Source: Nematostella vectensis (lineage: Eukaryota > Cnidaria > Anthozoa > Actiniaria > Edwardsiidae). Taken from it: a stretch of 64,000 bases of DNA. Positions 42,501 to 52,201 of this stretch are shown in pieces. Where the stretch lies: assembly GCF_932526225.1 (NCBI RefSeq), contig NC_064035.1, positions 12,034,566 through 12,098,565 on the forward strand, read 5' to 3'. Each line of letters opens with the position of its first letter. The stretch's first letter is position 1. The position numbers were made by a program, and so were the translations under genes. The notes under the pieces are model-generated. The model did no database searches and was not told where the DNA came from. It saw only the letters and a program-made list of their open reading frames with translations.

Positions 42501-44124
42501 TGTCAGGTTTTTTGGGACAAATTCTTGCCACGAGTCTCAAATTGACAGGAATCAGCATTTTTCACCATATTTTCTGGAGATCAGTGAGCGGGAAAACTTT
42601 AGCTCTTCTAAATATGGACATCAATGACCATATAAGGCAATGTAAACGAAGGACACTATCCTTGGGGAATATGTTTGATATGAAATTGTAAGTAAAGGGC
42701 AAATTCGATTATAAAAGCATTGGTTTCGTTAGAGCGTCCACTAACAAGAAAGTGTAGATAGAGATTCGTGCTTGAAGGCAAATGGACATTCGTAAAGCTG
42801 TAGCCTTTTAAAACGGGGAGTTGGCTGTATGTCAACACACCTTTGCGCCTCCTTGAAAAAGGTCGGGCCGACTAATTGTTAATCGCATTTGCAAATGGTT
42901 TTGATTGTCAAATGAATTTTTGAGCTAAGCCAATGACCTTGTCTTTTCGCGCGTTTGCAAGTATTTGATCTTTAAAGCAGCAAACTCTCCTCCCAAATGC
43001 AGCTCTGTAGGAAGAACATTTTAACTGCTATTTGGGAGTAAGAACCTCAGGAATAAATTCAAATTTAAAAAAAAAAATCCAATACAACAGAACATATATC
43101 ACACTTTCTTTTAACGCACGATCAGCAAAAAAACATCTCATCGAATAAAATCCCCTCTCACAGAGGCCATGACATTCGCCGTTATGGGGGGAATTTCACT
43201 CATTAGTGATTTTGGGCGTGGCACGAATAAAACTGAAACCCAAAAGAAAAAAATCACTGTTTCTCAGCTTGCCTGTTTCTTAGGCCATAATTTTCAAGTT
43301 AAGTTTCTGGTTAAACTAATTAGCAAAAATTCTTTCGTCGACAGCTCCTTTTCCTTGGGGCTTTTTTAACGGCTTCACACCAACCATTCACCAATTTTCG
43401 TCACTTGATAAAAGCCATAAAGAATCAATCGCGAAATGTTTCCCATCTGAAAGGACATTATTATATTTTAAATTTAATGAACCCTCATTTTTTTAAGACA
43501 GGTTTTCAAAGTCCCGATGAAATAAGCTTCAGAAATTTTCTGTAGATTGAAACTATTTAAATAAAGATTCCTCATTAATAACAACAGATGATAGGTTTCA
43601 AAAGGGTCCTTACTTATGAGCCCCTATCCTTACTAATGGCGTTTTGTGGTTAATACTTTGCATTACCCGTAAAAAATTCTTCGCCGCGCGGTCACTCCAT
43701 TAATACAGTAAAACAAGGAGGCAATTTAAAATCTTTTAACTTAAATCATAAAACTAATGACAACAATCAGGAATCCCTATTTCTTGAATATTTTTCTACT
43801 CCGTTTATACAGTAGAACAAGGAGGCAATTTAAAATCTTTTAACTTAAATCATAAAACTAATGACAACAATCAGGCATCCCTATTTCTTGAATATTTTTT
43901 TCAACAAGCTCTAACATAGACATTGACTTTGTTTTAGGCGAATGGATAGAATGCTTTGCGAACTATATAAGTGTTTTAGCAGGGTTAGTGTACAATGGTT
44001 TTTAAAAGAGCGGAGTAACTTTATAATGATGTTGAGGGTAGAATAAATGTGACTTACTTGGAAATGTTCTTCTACTTTCAGCTGACGCGATGACGAGAAG
44101 GAGGGCGAGACATAGAGTCCCCAT
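36449..44124 (-). CDS. Discoidin-domain-receptor-like membrane protein without kinase
   Basis: Eight exons: 44058-44124, 41951-42191, 40835-40937, 40525-40675, 39622-39962, 38747-38945, 37331-37675, 36449-36549. Phases agree and the CDS totals 1548 nt (515 aa plus stop). Order: signal peptide, discoidin domain (about residues 22-187), DDR-type discoidin-like domain (188-367), one transmembrane segment (about 376-400), cytoplasmic tail of about 115 residues. The run from the discoidin domain into DGLVSYRV, GGLGQLVDGVLG, YWVGWRD and a closing WWVLLSEVQI is the DDR1/DDR2 ectodomain order. DDRs are collagen-activated receptor tyrosine kinases; here the last exon ends in a stop and no kinase motif is present, so at most collagen or matrix binding, adhesion or decoy function is expected. 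The alternative, unseen alternative exons, cannot be excluded. Confidence 0.8.
36715..37200 (+). repeat. 60-bp minisatellite, intron 7 of the DDR-like gene, with a basic open frame on the plus strand
   Basis: About eight units of CCGCAAAACCCAAGTGTACA plus AGCCAGCCAGATGCAAGGAA and GCCCTAAGCAAAG. From 36806 to 37195 the plus strand stays open for 129 codons (unit SRKTQVYKPARCKESPKQRK), and the stop TGA is followed within 8 bases by AATAAA. Earlier units contain stops in that frame. It could be an accident of a stop-free repeat or a small arginine/lysine-rich repeat protein; undecided. The array begins about 130 bp after the donor at 37331. Confidence 0.7.
37331..37675 (-). CDS. DDR-like gene exon 7: transmembrane and juxtamembrane segment
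   Basis: Reads FINEAILIASIVGGLAAAIL, LIAALCLY, then stop-transfer RRRKRH. A small-residue GGLAAA stretch could favour helix dimers. The cytoplasmic part is charged (KLKQIEQEEQEDEAVFDKL) and has no tyrosine after the membrane-border LY, so neither NPxY docking site nor phosphotyrosine is available. It ends in phase 1 at A|GTGAGA; read-through would reach a TAG at 37302-37304. Confidence 0.82.
37705..38035. repeat. Fragments of hAT-type MITEs (CAGGGCCGTAGCAGG)
   Basis: CAGGGCCGTAGCAGGGGGTG (37709) and CAGGGCCGTAGCAGGAGGTT (38018) with GCACTGGGGGCACGCGCCCC, several C and G runs and repeated AATATTTCCTTAATGTTTCT. Degenerate, overlapping copies inside intron 6 of the DDR-like gene. Confidence 0.5.
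38036..38472 (-). repeat. Arm B of the ~420-bp inverted duplication
   Basis: Opposite-orientation match to 32764-33180. The longest shared exact words include CTCTTGTTATCACTTCATAG-type sequence, CACTCAGGAATGAC and GAAACCATACAGCAGTGAAT. Lies inside intron 6 of the DDR-like gene. A 17-bp C run marks one internal indel. Confidence 0.8.
38520..38724. repeat. ~20-bp minisatellite (GGGTTCGTCTCCCTTGAGG)
   Basis: About ten degenerate units of GGTTCGTCTCCCTTxAGG. It begins about 23 bp from the GTACAG donor of exon 6 (38747). Confidence 0.9.
38747..39962 (-). CDS. DDR-like gene exons 5-6: discoidin-like (DS-like) domain
   Basis: Exon 5 (39622-39962) reads DGLVSYRVSQG, GYDGRRL, GGLGQLVDGVLGKNVPWND, YWVGWRD, VTFQFSTMRKF and HVINQAGVEKLLF; exon 6 (38747-38945) reads VVISFSEDGEYYAWKTVYEP, FLEVDISPNTGKYVTCDFIY and HGWWVLLSEVQIVS. 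This is the second globular domain found only in DDR-type proteins, so the gene is a true DDR relative and not just another discoidin protein. Confidence 0.85.
39443..39590. mobile_element. MITE copy (CAGGCACGTACC..GCGCGCCTG)
   Basis: Shares AAAATCATAGTATTTGAAG and TTTTTGGCCGCCAAGGGG with copies at 47240-47327 and 51136-51306. Ends are complementary (CAGGCxCGTACC). Located in intron 5-proximal DNA between exons 5 and 6. Confidence 0.7.
40330..40560. repeat. ~40-bp tandem repeat derived from the end of exon 4 and its splice donor
   Basis: About six copies of ATAACTCGACCTACCTTGAT plus CCGTCCAAGGGxATAGCC. The first copy (40510-40560) is the last ~35 coding bases of exon 4 plus its GTAGGT donor, so the array is a duplication that spread exon end and donor into the intron. 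Other copies carry CTACCTT (donor kept) or CTTTCTT (donor lost), giving several potential alternative donors. Confidence 0.85.
40525..42191 (-). CDS. DDR-like gene exons 2-4: discoidin domain
   Basis: Exon 2 (41951-42191) reads NDPLGMEDRTIPD preceded by C, KARLNASTGWCS, EFLEVDLGRDMRVSAVATQG. Exon 3 (40835-40937) reads YHYMSKFFLSYKRS and WRWRLYMENEVS. Exon 4 (40525-40675) reads LFSPGNHTDVE, ARYVRFVAHEG and WCLKVELYGCPW. Complete F5/8 type C domain with both terminal cysteines; phases 1-2-0-1. Human DDR loops that contact collagen cannot be matched residue by residue without an alignment. Confidence 0.88.
41255..41850. repeat. 37-bp minisatellite, ~16 copies, intron 2 of the DDR-like gene
   Basis: Units of GCCTTTACAAGCCCCACCCA plus CCTACCCGTCAGGGCGT. 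On the coding (minus) strand it is G-rich (GGGTAGGTGGGTGGGGC). Three plus-strand frames stay open across it; none is a gene. It begins about 100 bp after the donor at 41951. Confidence 0.95.
42192..43700. other. Intron 1 of the DDR-like gene; no element recognised
   Basis: AT-rich intron sequence. Short open frames on both strands show no recognisable similarity. Confidence 0.45.
43704..43908. repeat. ~102-bp tandem duplication
   Basis: ACAAGGAGGCAATTTAAAAT followed by CTTTTAACTTAAATCATAAA and CAATCAGGxATCCCTATTTC occurs at about 43713 and again at about 43815, almost identical. Recent duplication in intron 1. Confidence 0.92.
44058..44124 (-). CDS. DDR-like gene exon 1: signal peptide
   Basis: Encodes MGTLCLALLLVIASAES then RRTFP and ends in phase 1 at a GTAAGT donor. 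A classical 15-residue signal peptide with cleavage after ASA. The 5' leader just upstream (44157-44215) carries a direct ~30-bp repeat of CCTGGAACAAGCGGATGGA type. Confidence 0.85.
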
Positions 44125-44219
44125 TTTGCTCCTGTTACTGTCCGTGAGAGATGGAGACTTAAACCCTGGAACAAGCGGATGGATGGAGACCTAAGCCCTG
44201 GAACAAGCGGATGGATTTA

Positions 44220-44950
44220 GGTTACTTGCTCCTCTTTACCTTCCTTGGTCTAATGCTAAATCGACATCCTTTTTTTAACTTTCGCGCTAATTCGCGTCAC
44301 GGGGCACTTCCCCTTGAGAGGTTCTAGCTACATGACTCCTCACGTTTGGACCTGCGCGGTGGTGCTGCGCAACCGAGGCCATAAGCTTGATTTGTTGAAA
44401 AAAAAAACTTTAAATACTTTGATGGATATAGGGCATGGGGTAAAGGGCATCAAAACTGGAGGCATATTTGGACATCTTATAATAACAGCTGTCGATCAGT
44501 TTCTAGGAATCTGTCTCTATGAAAGCAATTTCTATGAATTAATTATATGAATAGAAACCCGACCCCTTCTCCGGTAGTAATATAAAGTCCTTTTACCTTC
44601 TACTCGAGACATACCTTTCAAAAAATCAGTATTACACTCCAATCAGTAGCCCATATCCCGGCCCTTCTATATCCTATTGTCAAATTTTACATATCCAGTG
44701 ACATTGTTATCTCTTTTTCTGTGACCTTTTTAACTTTATTCTTATTAATGCTCACGTATTTTCTTTTGTCTTTGACCATCGCTCTGGTTTTCCATCCTGC
44801 TTCAAATTACGTCACGTTTTAGCAAATTAAATTGGCTCACTATTTTTGGGGGTACTTGAAAATGACTTGTGACGGTTTAAAGACAATGCCTAGTCTTCTA
44901 AATAAAGTCCTCATTTATTGAAGCTGTAAGTCTCATTTATTGAATCTGTC
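44220..44950. other. Upstream of the DDR-like gene; no gene seen
   Basis: Presumed promoter region. No clear TATA box was found. The 78-codon plus-strand frame at 44314-44550 is unrecognised. Confidence 0.4.
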
Positions 44951-45064
44951 TCCGGGTTCCAGAGGCTCCAAGCTTCGCGGCGATTTAAAACGTTTTGAGC
45001 GAAGCGCTCAAATAAAAAAAAAAATTCGTTTTCGCTGCGAAGCTCGGAGCCACTGGTATCCAGG
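44951..45064. mobile_element. Short foldback element (~114 bp)
   Basis: TCCGGGTTCCAGAGGCTCCA plus AGCTTCGCGGCGA pairs with TCGCTGCGAAGCTCGGAGCC plus ACTGGTATCCAGG. The centre is A-rich. A fragment of similar sequence (CTCGGAGCCACTTGCGAAG) is at 47178. Confidence 0.65.
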
Positions 45065-47235
45065 GTAAGCTATCTGTGAATGCAAACCACTTCTTATGCC
45101 TGGTGTCATCATGCGCGGAAACTTGCTTACAGAAGCAGCATACATTATTGACAGAGGACAGAGATCTGATAGATTAACTACAATACAATAGGAGGTAAGT
45201 CTCGTTATTGATTATAAACAATCCACCGCGACCGTAACGAGAAGGTACTGTGTTTGCTCTGCAAGTATCTATGGTGATTATATGTAATCTCTGCTCACAT
45301 GATAAAAGAACATTCTACGACTTTTCCATTAGCAATCTGCGTACATTAAAACACGATCGCGCCCGCTAAAGGTCATTTCCTTAATAAAGCCACATGCAGT
45401 AATTGACAATAGCTCAGAGTTGGCATTTTGCCTTCATTCCATCGAAACCGCAAAACGCGTGAGGGTAATAGGGCTAGGGTAACCTTGGTAGGATCTGGTA
45501 GCTTCTTTTTGTCACAAAGCTATACCAACAGTATTTTAAGTGCACTCATCCCTGCCCTTAGAGTATCGCCATTATTCAGTAGGTACCTCTTGGACTAAGA
45601 CTACCTTCTAAGTAAAGGTCTTACGCGGGAGTGGTTGGACCTTGTCCAACTTTATGTTCTCACTATGACGCAGTATTAATGTATACTTGATAGTCATCCT
45701 TTGGTGGGGAGAATATTACATCTCTCTTTTGCTCGCTCACAATGACAAGTAGGTCTAAAATAGAGCAACTCACAATACAAATTATCTTATCTCTGGATAC
45801 AATTTAACCACAATGAATAGACATTTGTATCACATGAGATGGTAACTATTTGCCATAGGCAGATAACAGGAAGCAGATTATAGTGACTTTTTTACTCCTT
45901 TATGATATAAGCCGATTACATAAGAAATAACTACATTTTTTTGGAAATGAAAATTCTAATTTCCAGAGAGCAAGGCTGAACAAACTTTCCCGATGTAATA
46001 TTTTTCACACATGGGAACAATATTGGGCCATATTGGAACACATGAAATGAACAGTATCAAGCAGAATTTATAACCGTACCACAATGCGTTAAGATTGAAG
46101 CGATAAAGGCTTTGTGCTTTCGCTATCAGTTTTTTCAAGTCAAAATAATGCTTTTTTCGCGCGTTGATCAAATAACATCCGGGCTATCAACCCAAACAAG
46201 CGTCGCACACAATGGCTTGAAATGCAGATAAACAGAAATAATTACAAATAAATTAAAATCCCTTGGAAAGCACAACAGCCGTTAACGCGAGCGAAATGCT
46301 CCGACTTGTAATCGCAGAGATGTTCGCCTTTTTCACGGCCTCGCGGAACGTGACAGCATAAGTGAGCGGGATTATTAAGTGTTGCTCTCTGTCCGGTTTT
46401 ACATGATACTCCAGGTACCCCACTATTGTAGACACAAAACAATAGTAACGATTCGCGACAATTTGCAGACATGTCTGGTCGGGTATAAAATCGCCCCCCT
46501 ATACCACACCCCCACAACGCAGCGCGCTATTCCGCCACGACAAGAAACGAGCGGACATCGACGGACGTAGACTCACCTTTACCGTAAGAAAACAGTAATC
46601 GAGGCAAGTAGGGCAAACAGTTACGATCGATAACTCAATATCAGACGAACCGCGACTTGACTTCACTCTCGTATGCGCGCTGCCTTGATCTGCCGCGCAA
46701 TAGGAATTCAAGCCGTTTTGTTTTTGTGCGACCAGAGGCGATATCTGAGTAGGGCGGCCGGGCATCCCGTGATCAGATGCCACTTCAGTAGCAAATAGGC
46801 GATTGCGGTTGAGATGCGCATTGTTGGCAGCCGCTGCTGGCTTTTACTGTCACTTCAGTCATGTCAGCGAGAGATAGTCAGATTTACGACATAACCTTGG
46901 GACCTGAGACAGGAATAATTCCAATAAAACCGGTTTGACAAGTTTTCAGCGGGATGATGACCTCGTAATTCGTCTAGATAAAGAAAATGCTCTTTTTTGT
47001 ATTTTGTTTCATTGTGTCATTGAATAAAAAACATATTCTGGACCTCGAATTTCCAAAAAAGGAATTTATAAAATAAGCACAAAAAGTTTAAAAAAAAAAA
47101 TAAAGCTTTCCAAAACCAAATACGAAATCCCTTACCCGCGCAAACTCTTTTTGTCTTAATACAGCTTTCTAGTCTCCTCGGAGCCACTTGCGAAGAGACT
47201 ACCGGTTTTAGAGCTATGGGCCGTTTTTTGAGGTT
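45065..47235. other. Intergenic, no gene recognised
   Basis: Several short open frames (for example minus 46242-46517 and 46499-46783) have no start context, domain or repeat that identifies them. Nothing supported. Confidence 0.4.
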
Positions 47236-47239
47236 TTCA

Positions 47240-47533
47240 AGGCTGGAAATGGGGGGGGGGGGGGTGCGCAGTCATAGGAATCATATAGAAAAAGCATACT
47301 ATTTGAAAATTCCTGTGTACGCGCCTGCGATGTTCTTATATTTTAAGTGTATATAGGAAAAAAAATACCCAATGGAAATGATTGATGCAATAATATATAG
47401 GGTTCTTATTATGAACACAATATTATTCTGCATTTAAGAACTGATCACCCTTGGTTAGAACATGATGTGTCTCAGCAGCAAAATCATGTCATGCAGGACG
47501 TTCTTATAAAAAAAGTTCTTATAAAAAGAGTGT
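47240..47533. mobile_element. Two abutting MITE fragments
   Basis: 47240-47327 belongs to the CAGGCGCGTACC family (GTGCGCAGTCATAGGAATCA, CTGTGTACGCGCCTG); from about 47328 the sequence is a TA-family MITE (TATGAACACAATATTATTCT, GGACGTTCTTATAAAAAAAG) ending AAAAGAGTGT. One inserted beside or into the other. Confidence 0.6.
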
Positions 47534-47539
47534 AGTGCA

Positions 47540-50500
47540 GTAGAAATATAGCATTGTAATGTAATCACTATTTGTTACAATTAACAGAGTTGAACGTTGA
47601 TTATACAAGGGAAAGGAAAATCAGGAGATCTCGTTAAATCGAGATAATTACGTAAGCATGTTTCTGCTGTGGCGTCGTTCCGGAATTGAACATTATCCAT
47701 TGAGATTTACAAGTATTTGATGACTTATTCCGTGCAAGGGGCAAATCATTTACCACCCCCACTAGTTGATAAGGAACTAGGGACCCAAGAGAGCGAGATG
47801 ACTGTCATTTGCACATCCTTGCTGCGTTGTAATGAAGCTAATATAAGCATCTGTGCGAAATGAACTGAGCCGTGTCCGCGCCGTGCGCTTTTAGTTAGAA
47901 AGAACGTATTTCAGGAAACTGGAATGGGTAAAATAAACGAAACTTTGTGGTACAAGAGTGTGTCGGTGGGGGCAGTGGAATTGGAATCCATAGGGGGGGA
48001 GGGGGGGGGGGGGTTCCAAATGAAAAATTTATAAAAAAAAAAAGAAAAGTCAAGGTTGTAGTTAGAAGGGGTGTTTTGAAGTTAAGGGTCCAAGTCAAGT
48101 TTAAATGCTTCACCTCTAAATGGCTTAATCCATTCGTGACCCCCCTCTAAAAAATAATTTAAAAAAACAGGTTTAGTACAAAGATAATATGAGACAAGTC
48201 TCAAATCGGTTTTATTAAAAACAATCCGAGAGAAGTATAGATGCACAAACTGTTCTCGCGATTTCGGACATTCTTGTTAATATCGCAAATTGGTTTTATG
48301 TGGAATTGCGTTGTTTAAGACGTGGTCTGGCTCTTGCTTGGCATCGGAAAGCGATTATCGAAAGTTCGGAAAAAACTGACAGCCCCCCGAGTTTCACAAG
48401 CGCGGAAACGGTTCGTATTGTGCTAGCGTCACAGAGTGTACGTGTTATGAGATAAAGGAGTGATCGGATTCACGTAAACCAAGATGTCAAGAGGTTCATA
48501 ATATAGGTCAAAGTGAGGACAGAAACTAGATAAACCTTCGATTTCGCTAGGGTACAACACAATCAATGTTAAACCTGTAGACCACAGAACACTACCTCGA
48601 GGCCAATAAGAAATGTTTAGGGCCTGAAAGAATTGCCATGCTAAACGTCCGGCATTGGTGTAGTGGACCAACGCGCTGCGCCCCGCTACTCCCGCTAAAC
48701 CGCGAATCGAGTCAATCAACAAGCAGGGGCGCCTCCAGAAAGTGTAGTCCACATCACAGCACAAACGCTCGTACAATAAATGGGTTTATTGAGTAACTAG
48801 TTTAAAAAAGAAAACGAATAGGCTTAAGTCAAGGGTCGCGAAATATTAAAAGTCTCGTTAAAATTTCGCAAAAGTCTCGAAATCTCGGAGTTTCTCTTCA
48901 TGGTCTGGGATATTTTTCTATCCTGGTCTCGAAGTCTCGGATTCTCTCACGGTCTCGGAGTCCCGGATCTTTGTTAAACGTGCTGGCTTGGATTTTTCTT
49001 TACCAAGGTCACGGATTTCCCCTTTTATTTTGAGTCTTGTTTTCCGATCTAACCAATTTTGCTAACAAAGAACAAGGTTTAAGCCATTTTCAAATAATTT
49101 CTTTGTCTTTGTTTTATAGAAGGAAAATCTCGGGATCGGTTAAGAGACCTTCACAGAATCTCGAGCTCGGATTCTCATCACTTCGCACTTACAATCACAA
49201 CCCCCCTCCTCAATCGTTAAATGTAAAAGATTGTTTATACATACGGACGAAGATTCCCAGCTCTGTGCTCTCGCACATAGACGTAAAATGCGCGAAAGAC
49301 AAAAGATCACGATTTTGCTTATTTATTTTTTTTCATGCAATTTGTTTTCAAGTCGTCACCGGAATTCCGCCAACTTAACCCTTAATAACGGCTTTCCGCT
49401 TACGGTCGACCCACACCAGCCCGAAAGCGGAAGGTTTGTATTAATCGACCGCAAACACGTGTGAGTGAAAGGTAGACATTTTGCTCGGAATTGCCCTTAA
49501 AGCACTGGTTAAACAACGCTTGAAATCTGAATAATCTCTATTAGAAATTCTTTACTGACGCAAGGGGGGACTGTTCTAAAATCATAAAACCAAAATTTCT
49601 AGTTTAAACCAAGACATATTTGACATGCTGGTGTACTTGCCATTTCGCCTTTCACAGCATGTTTTGCATGATAACGATATTACACAAGACCCCCGATATT
49701 TTTCGCTGTTTCTCAGCGAGCTGGCGTGGCGTAACTGACTAAAACAGGGCTCGGATCCTGGGTATTGCCTCCCGCGCGGGTAACTCAGGTTCTTTTGTGT
49801 TGCTAGATATCGCCAGATAGCGGTGCTGGGGCCGAAATAGTCTAGCTTAGCCGTAAAGCTTTAGCTACCATACGGCGTATGTCTGGAGTATGGTCTGTTG
49901 TTTTCTTCATATTTCATCTGATCTGAGGACTCGTTCGATCCTCGGGCAATTGGCTCTACCTTTTTTTTTCTATTACTTGTCAGAGCTTATTATGGCTTTA
50001 TATTTTTTCATGTCATTTCCGTTTTCGGTTATATATTTCATGTGCTAGACAGGCGACGGGTCTGTGCAGGATTAGATATTCTTTAATATAGTAATAAAAA
50101 CAGGAGGCCGCTTTTTTGATGGCCGAATACAGTGCTCGCGCCCATCCCTACGCGGCTGGTTCGATTATGCTTCTAAAGCCACTTGTGTTTTTTAAAATAA
50201 TCAAGACAATCCATAGTTTTACTGAATTCGCATCTTTTTAAGAGCGGCCTCCTGAAATCATTGAACCTACCACTGACACCCTGCCCCCCCCTTGACAACG
50301 TACATACGGGTGGAAATCTATAATTTACCTTTGGAATCCCAAGGGATAAACTGACAGACATGTGTGAAGCTGTGGTAACCATTTACTTCTTTTTTATTCA
50401 TATTTAATATTGTAAAGAGCTTCTGTAATTATATTGGTTCCACAAGCTACTACCAATGTTACATCTACATACTAAATGTACTTTTATTGTGTAGCATATA

Positions 50501-51135
50501 AAATATGCTTACTTTTTATCAATCCCCATTTTGAGATTTTACATACACATTGTTCAAATTAATGATAAGCACTAGTGAAAATCATTGAACAATTACATTA
50601 TTCGTACTAATTATATTATTCGTACCATTTATATTATTCGTACCGTAAAGCAGGTTAGGGGGAGGGGAACAAATGCCTAGTTGAGACGCCGTTCTTTTAA
50701 TGTGCCGTTCCAAATGCAAGAGCATGCAAATTAAGATGAAACAAACGACTTCGTTCATTCAGAACAGAACATGAAAAGAACGGCATCTAAGCTAAGCCTC
50801 ACAGCATAATATACAAGAAAGTTGTTAAAAGTTGCTAAAAAAAGATAACCTGCATCTTTGTCTCAGCTTGGGATTGCCAGAAACAGAGATAATAAAAAAA
50901 TTTTTCAAGGCTTCCACGTACAAATATTTACAGGTTTCGTGGTACATAATTACCAGATTACCACCTACCACCCTATGTAATGGGGAGACCAAAGCAGTAG
51001 CGATGAGCCGATAAATTCTTGGTTGATAAAAACTTTTATTTCAAGGAATTACTGACTTCACGAAATAAATATTCTAAGACTGCCAGCACCTAAAACTAAG
51101 AACTTGAACGATCAATCTGAAAGTGTAAGACAGAA
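47540..51135. other. Intergenic, no gene recognised
   Basis: Contains a G run (48000-48012), a repeated GTCTCGxAATCTCGGAGT type tract at 48850-48960 and an unrecognised 115-codon minus frame at 48429-48776. No domain or splice pattern supports a gene. Confidence 0.4.
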
Positions 51136-51306
51136 CAGGCGCGTTCCCAGGATAGTCCGAGGAGGGTGGGGGGTAGGGGGTGCGCAGTCTTAGGTATCAT
51201 ATGGAAAAATCATAGTATTTGAAGATCCCTTAATAAGAAATGACCATCTTTTTGGCCGCCAAGGGGGGTGCGCCAGCACCCTGTGCACCCCCCTGTGTAC
51301 GCACCT
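51136..51306. mobile_element. MITE copy (CAGGCGCGTTCCCAGG family)
   Basis: The ends CAGGCGCGTTCCCAGG and CCCTGTGTACGCACCT are complementary; internal ATATGGAAAAATCATAGTAT and TTTTTGGCCGCCAAGGGG are shared with 39443-39590 and 47240-47327. Confidence 0.72.
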
Positions 51307-52201
51307 TTCAAGAGGGCTATTACCACCCTTAATTTCGATTTGTAAATAACCATTGCAATAAGAATTGTTATCACCTTTTAAGCTATAGGAAATTTGAGTG
51401 AAAATAAAGTTAATGTATGTATATACGTATGTATTTAATATCTATTCTAGACTTGAACTAAAAAACTTTAAGAATTGACCTATTGGACATTACTATGGCA
51501 ATATATGATATGCCGTTACCATGGCAAGGCCCCTGCCATAACTGCACATAGTCATTCTTCCTGTCGTAATAAGTTTCAACAAGCATATTACACCTAATTG
51601 CATTATCAACATAAGGATAATAATTTTAGTGATTTGGTACTAGGTCCATGTTATTAGTATAATCTCTCTTTTTGTCCATTCATCCCTTGCTCTGTATTTC
51701 CTTTGATTGTCCAGTAACTGATAATATCAGCTGATCATAATATTTAGCAAGGAAGAGCCATTTTGACCTCTTATCAGAGAACACTTTCTTGAACAAAACA
51801 CCATACTACAGTGCTTGGCACTATATCCTACAAAGTGCTTAAAAAGGCTTCCCCAGTTCAAAAAGTATAGGTATTAATAAGATTGTCCAGGCAGCTGTTT
51901 CTTTAAACAGCATCCATACCCAATTATAAACCAAATGAAGGCTTCTTTTTTCCCAAGCTGAATTTTGATGCACACTTATTGTTGGTTGTCATATTGATGA
52001 TTTTGTGTCTTGAGCCAACAATGATCATATAACACTTGAGAAGTATCCCATCATTAGCCTGCCATGAAAATGTCTGAAACAACAATTTGGCTGCGTTGTT
52101 TTCAATCATTTGGAGTTAAGAATTCTATACTATGGTTCAAGTTTTTGACCTTGTGCAAAGTACTGTACAAAAGCTTGGATATCTCCTGGTGCAAAGTAAG
52201 A

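Noticed and set aside
48429-48776. 115-codon minus frame
   Set aside because: No recognisable domain, no supporting splice sites, no codon or repeat evidence; left unannotated.
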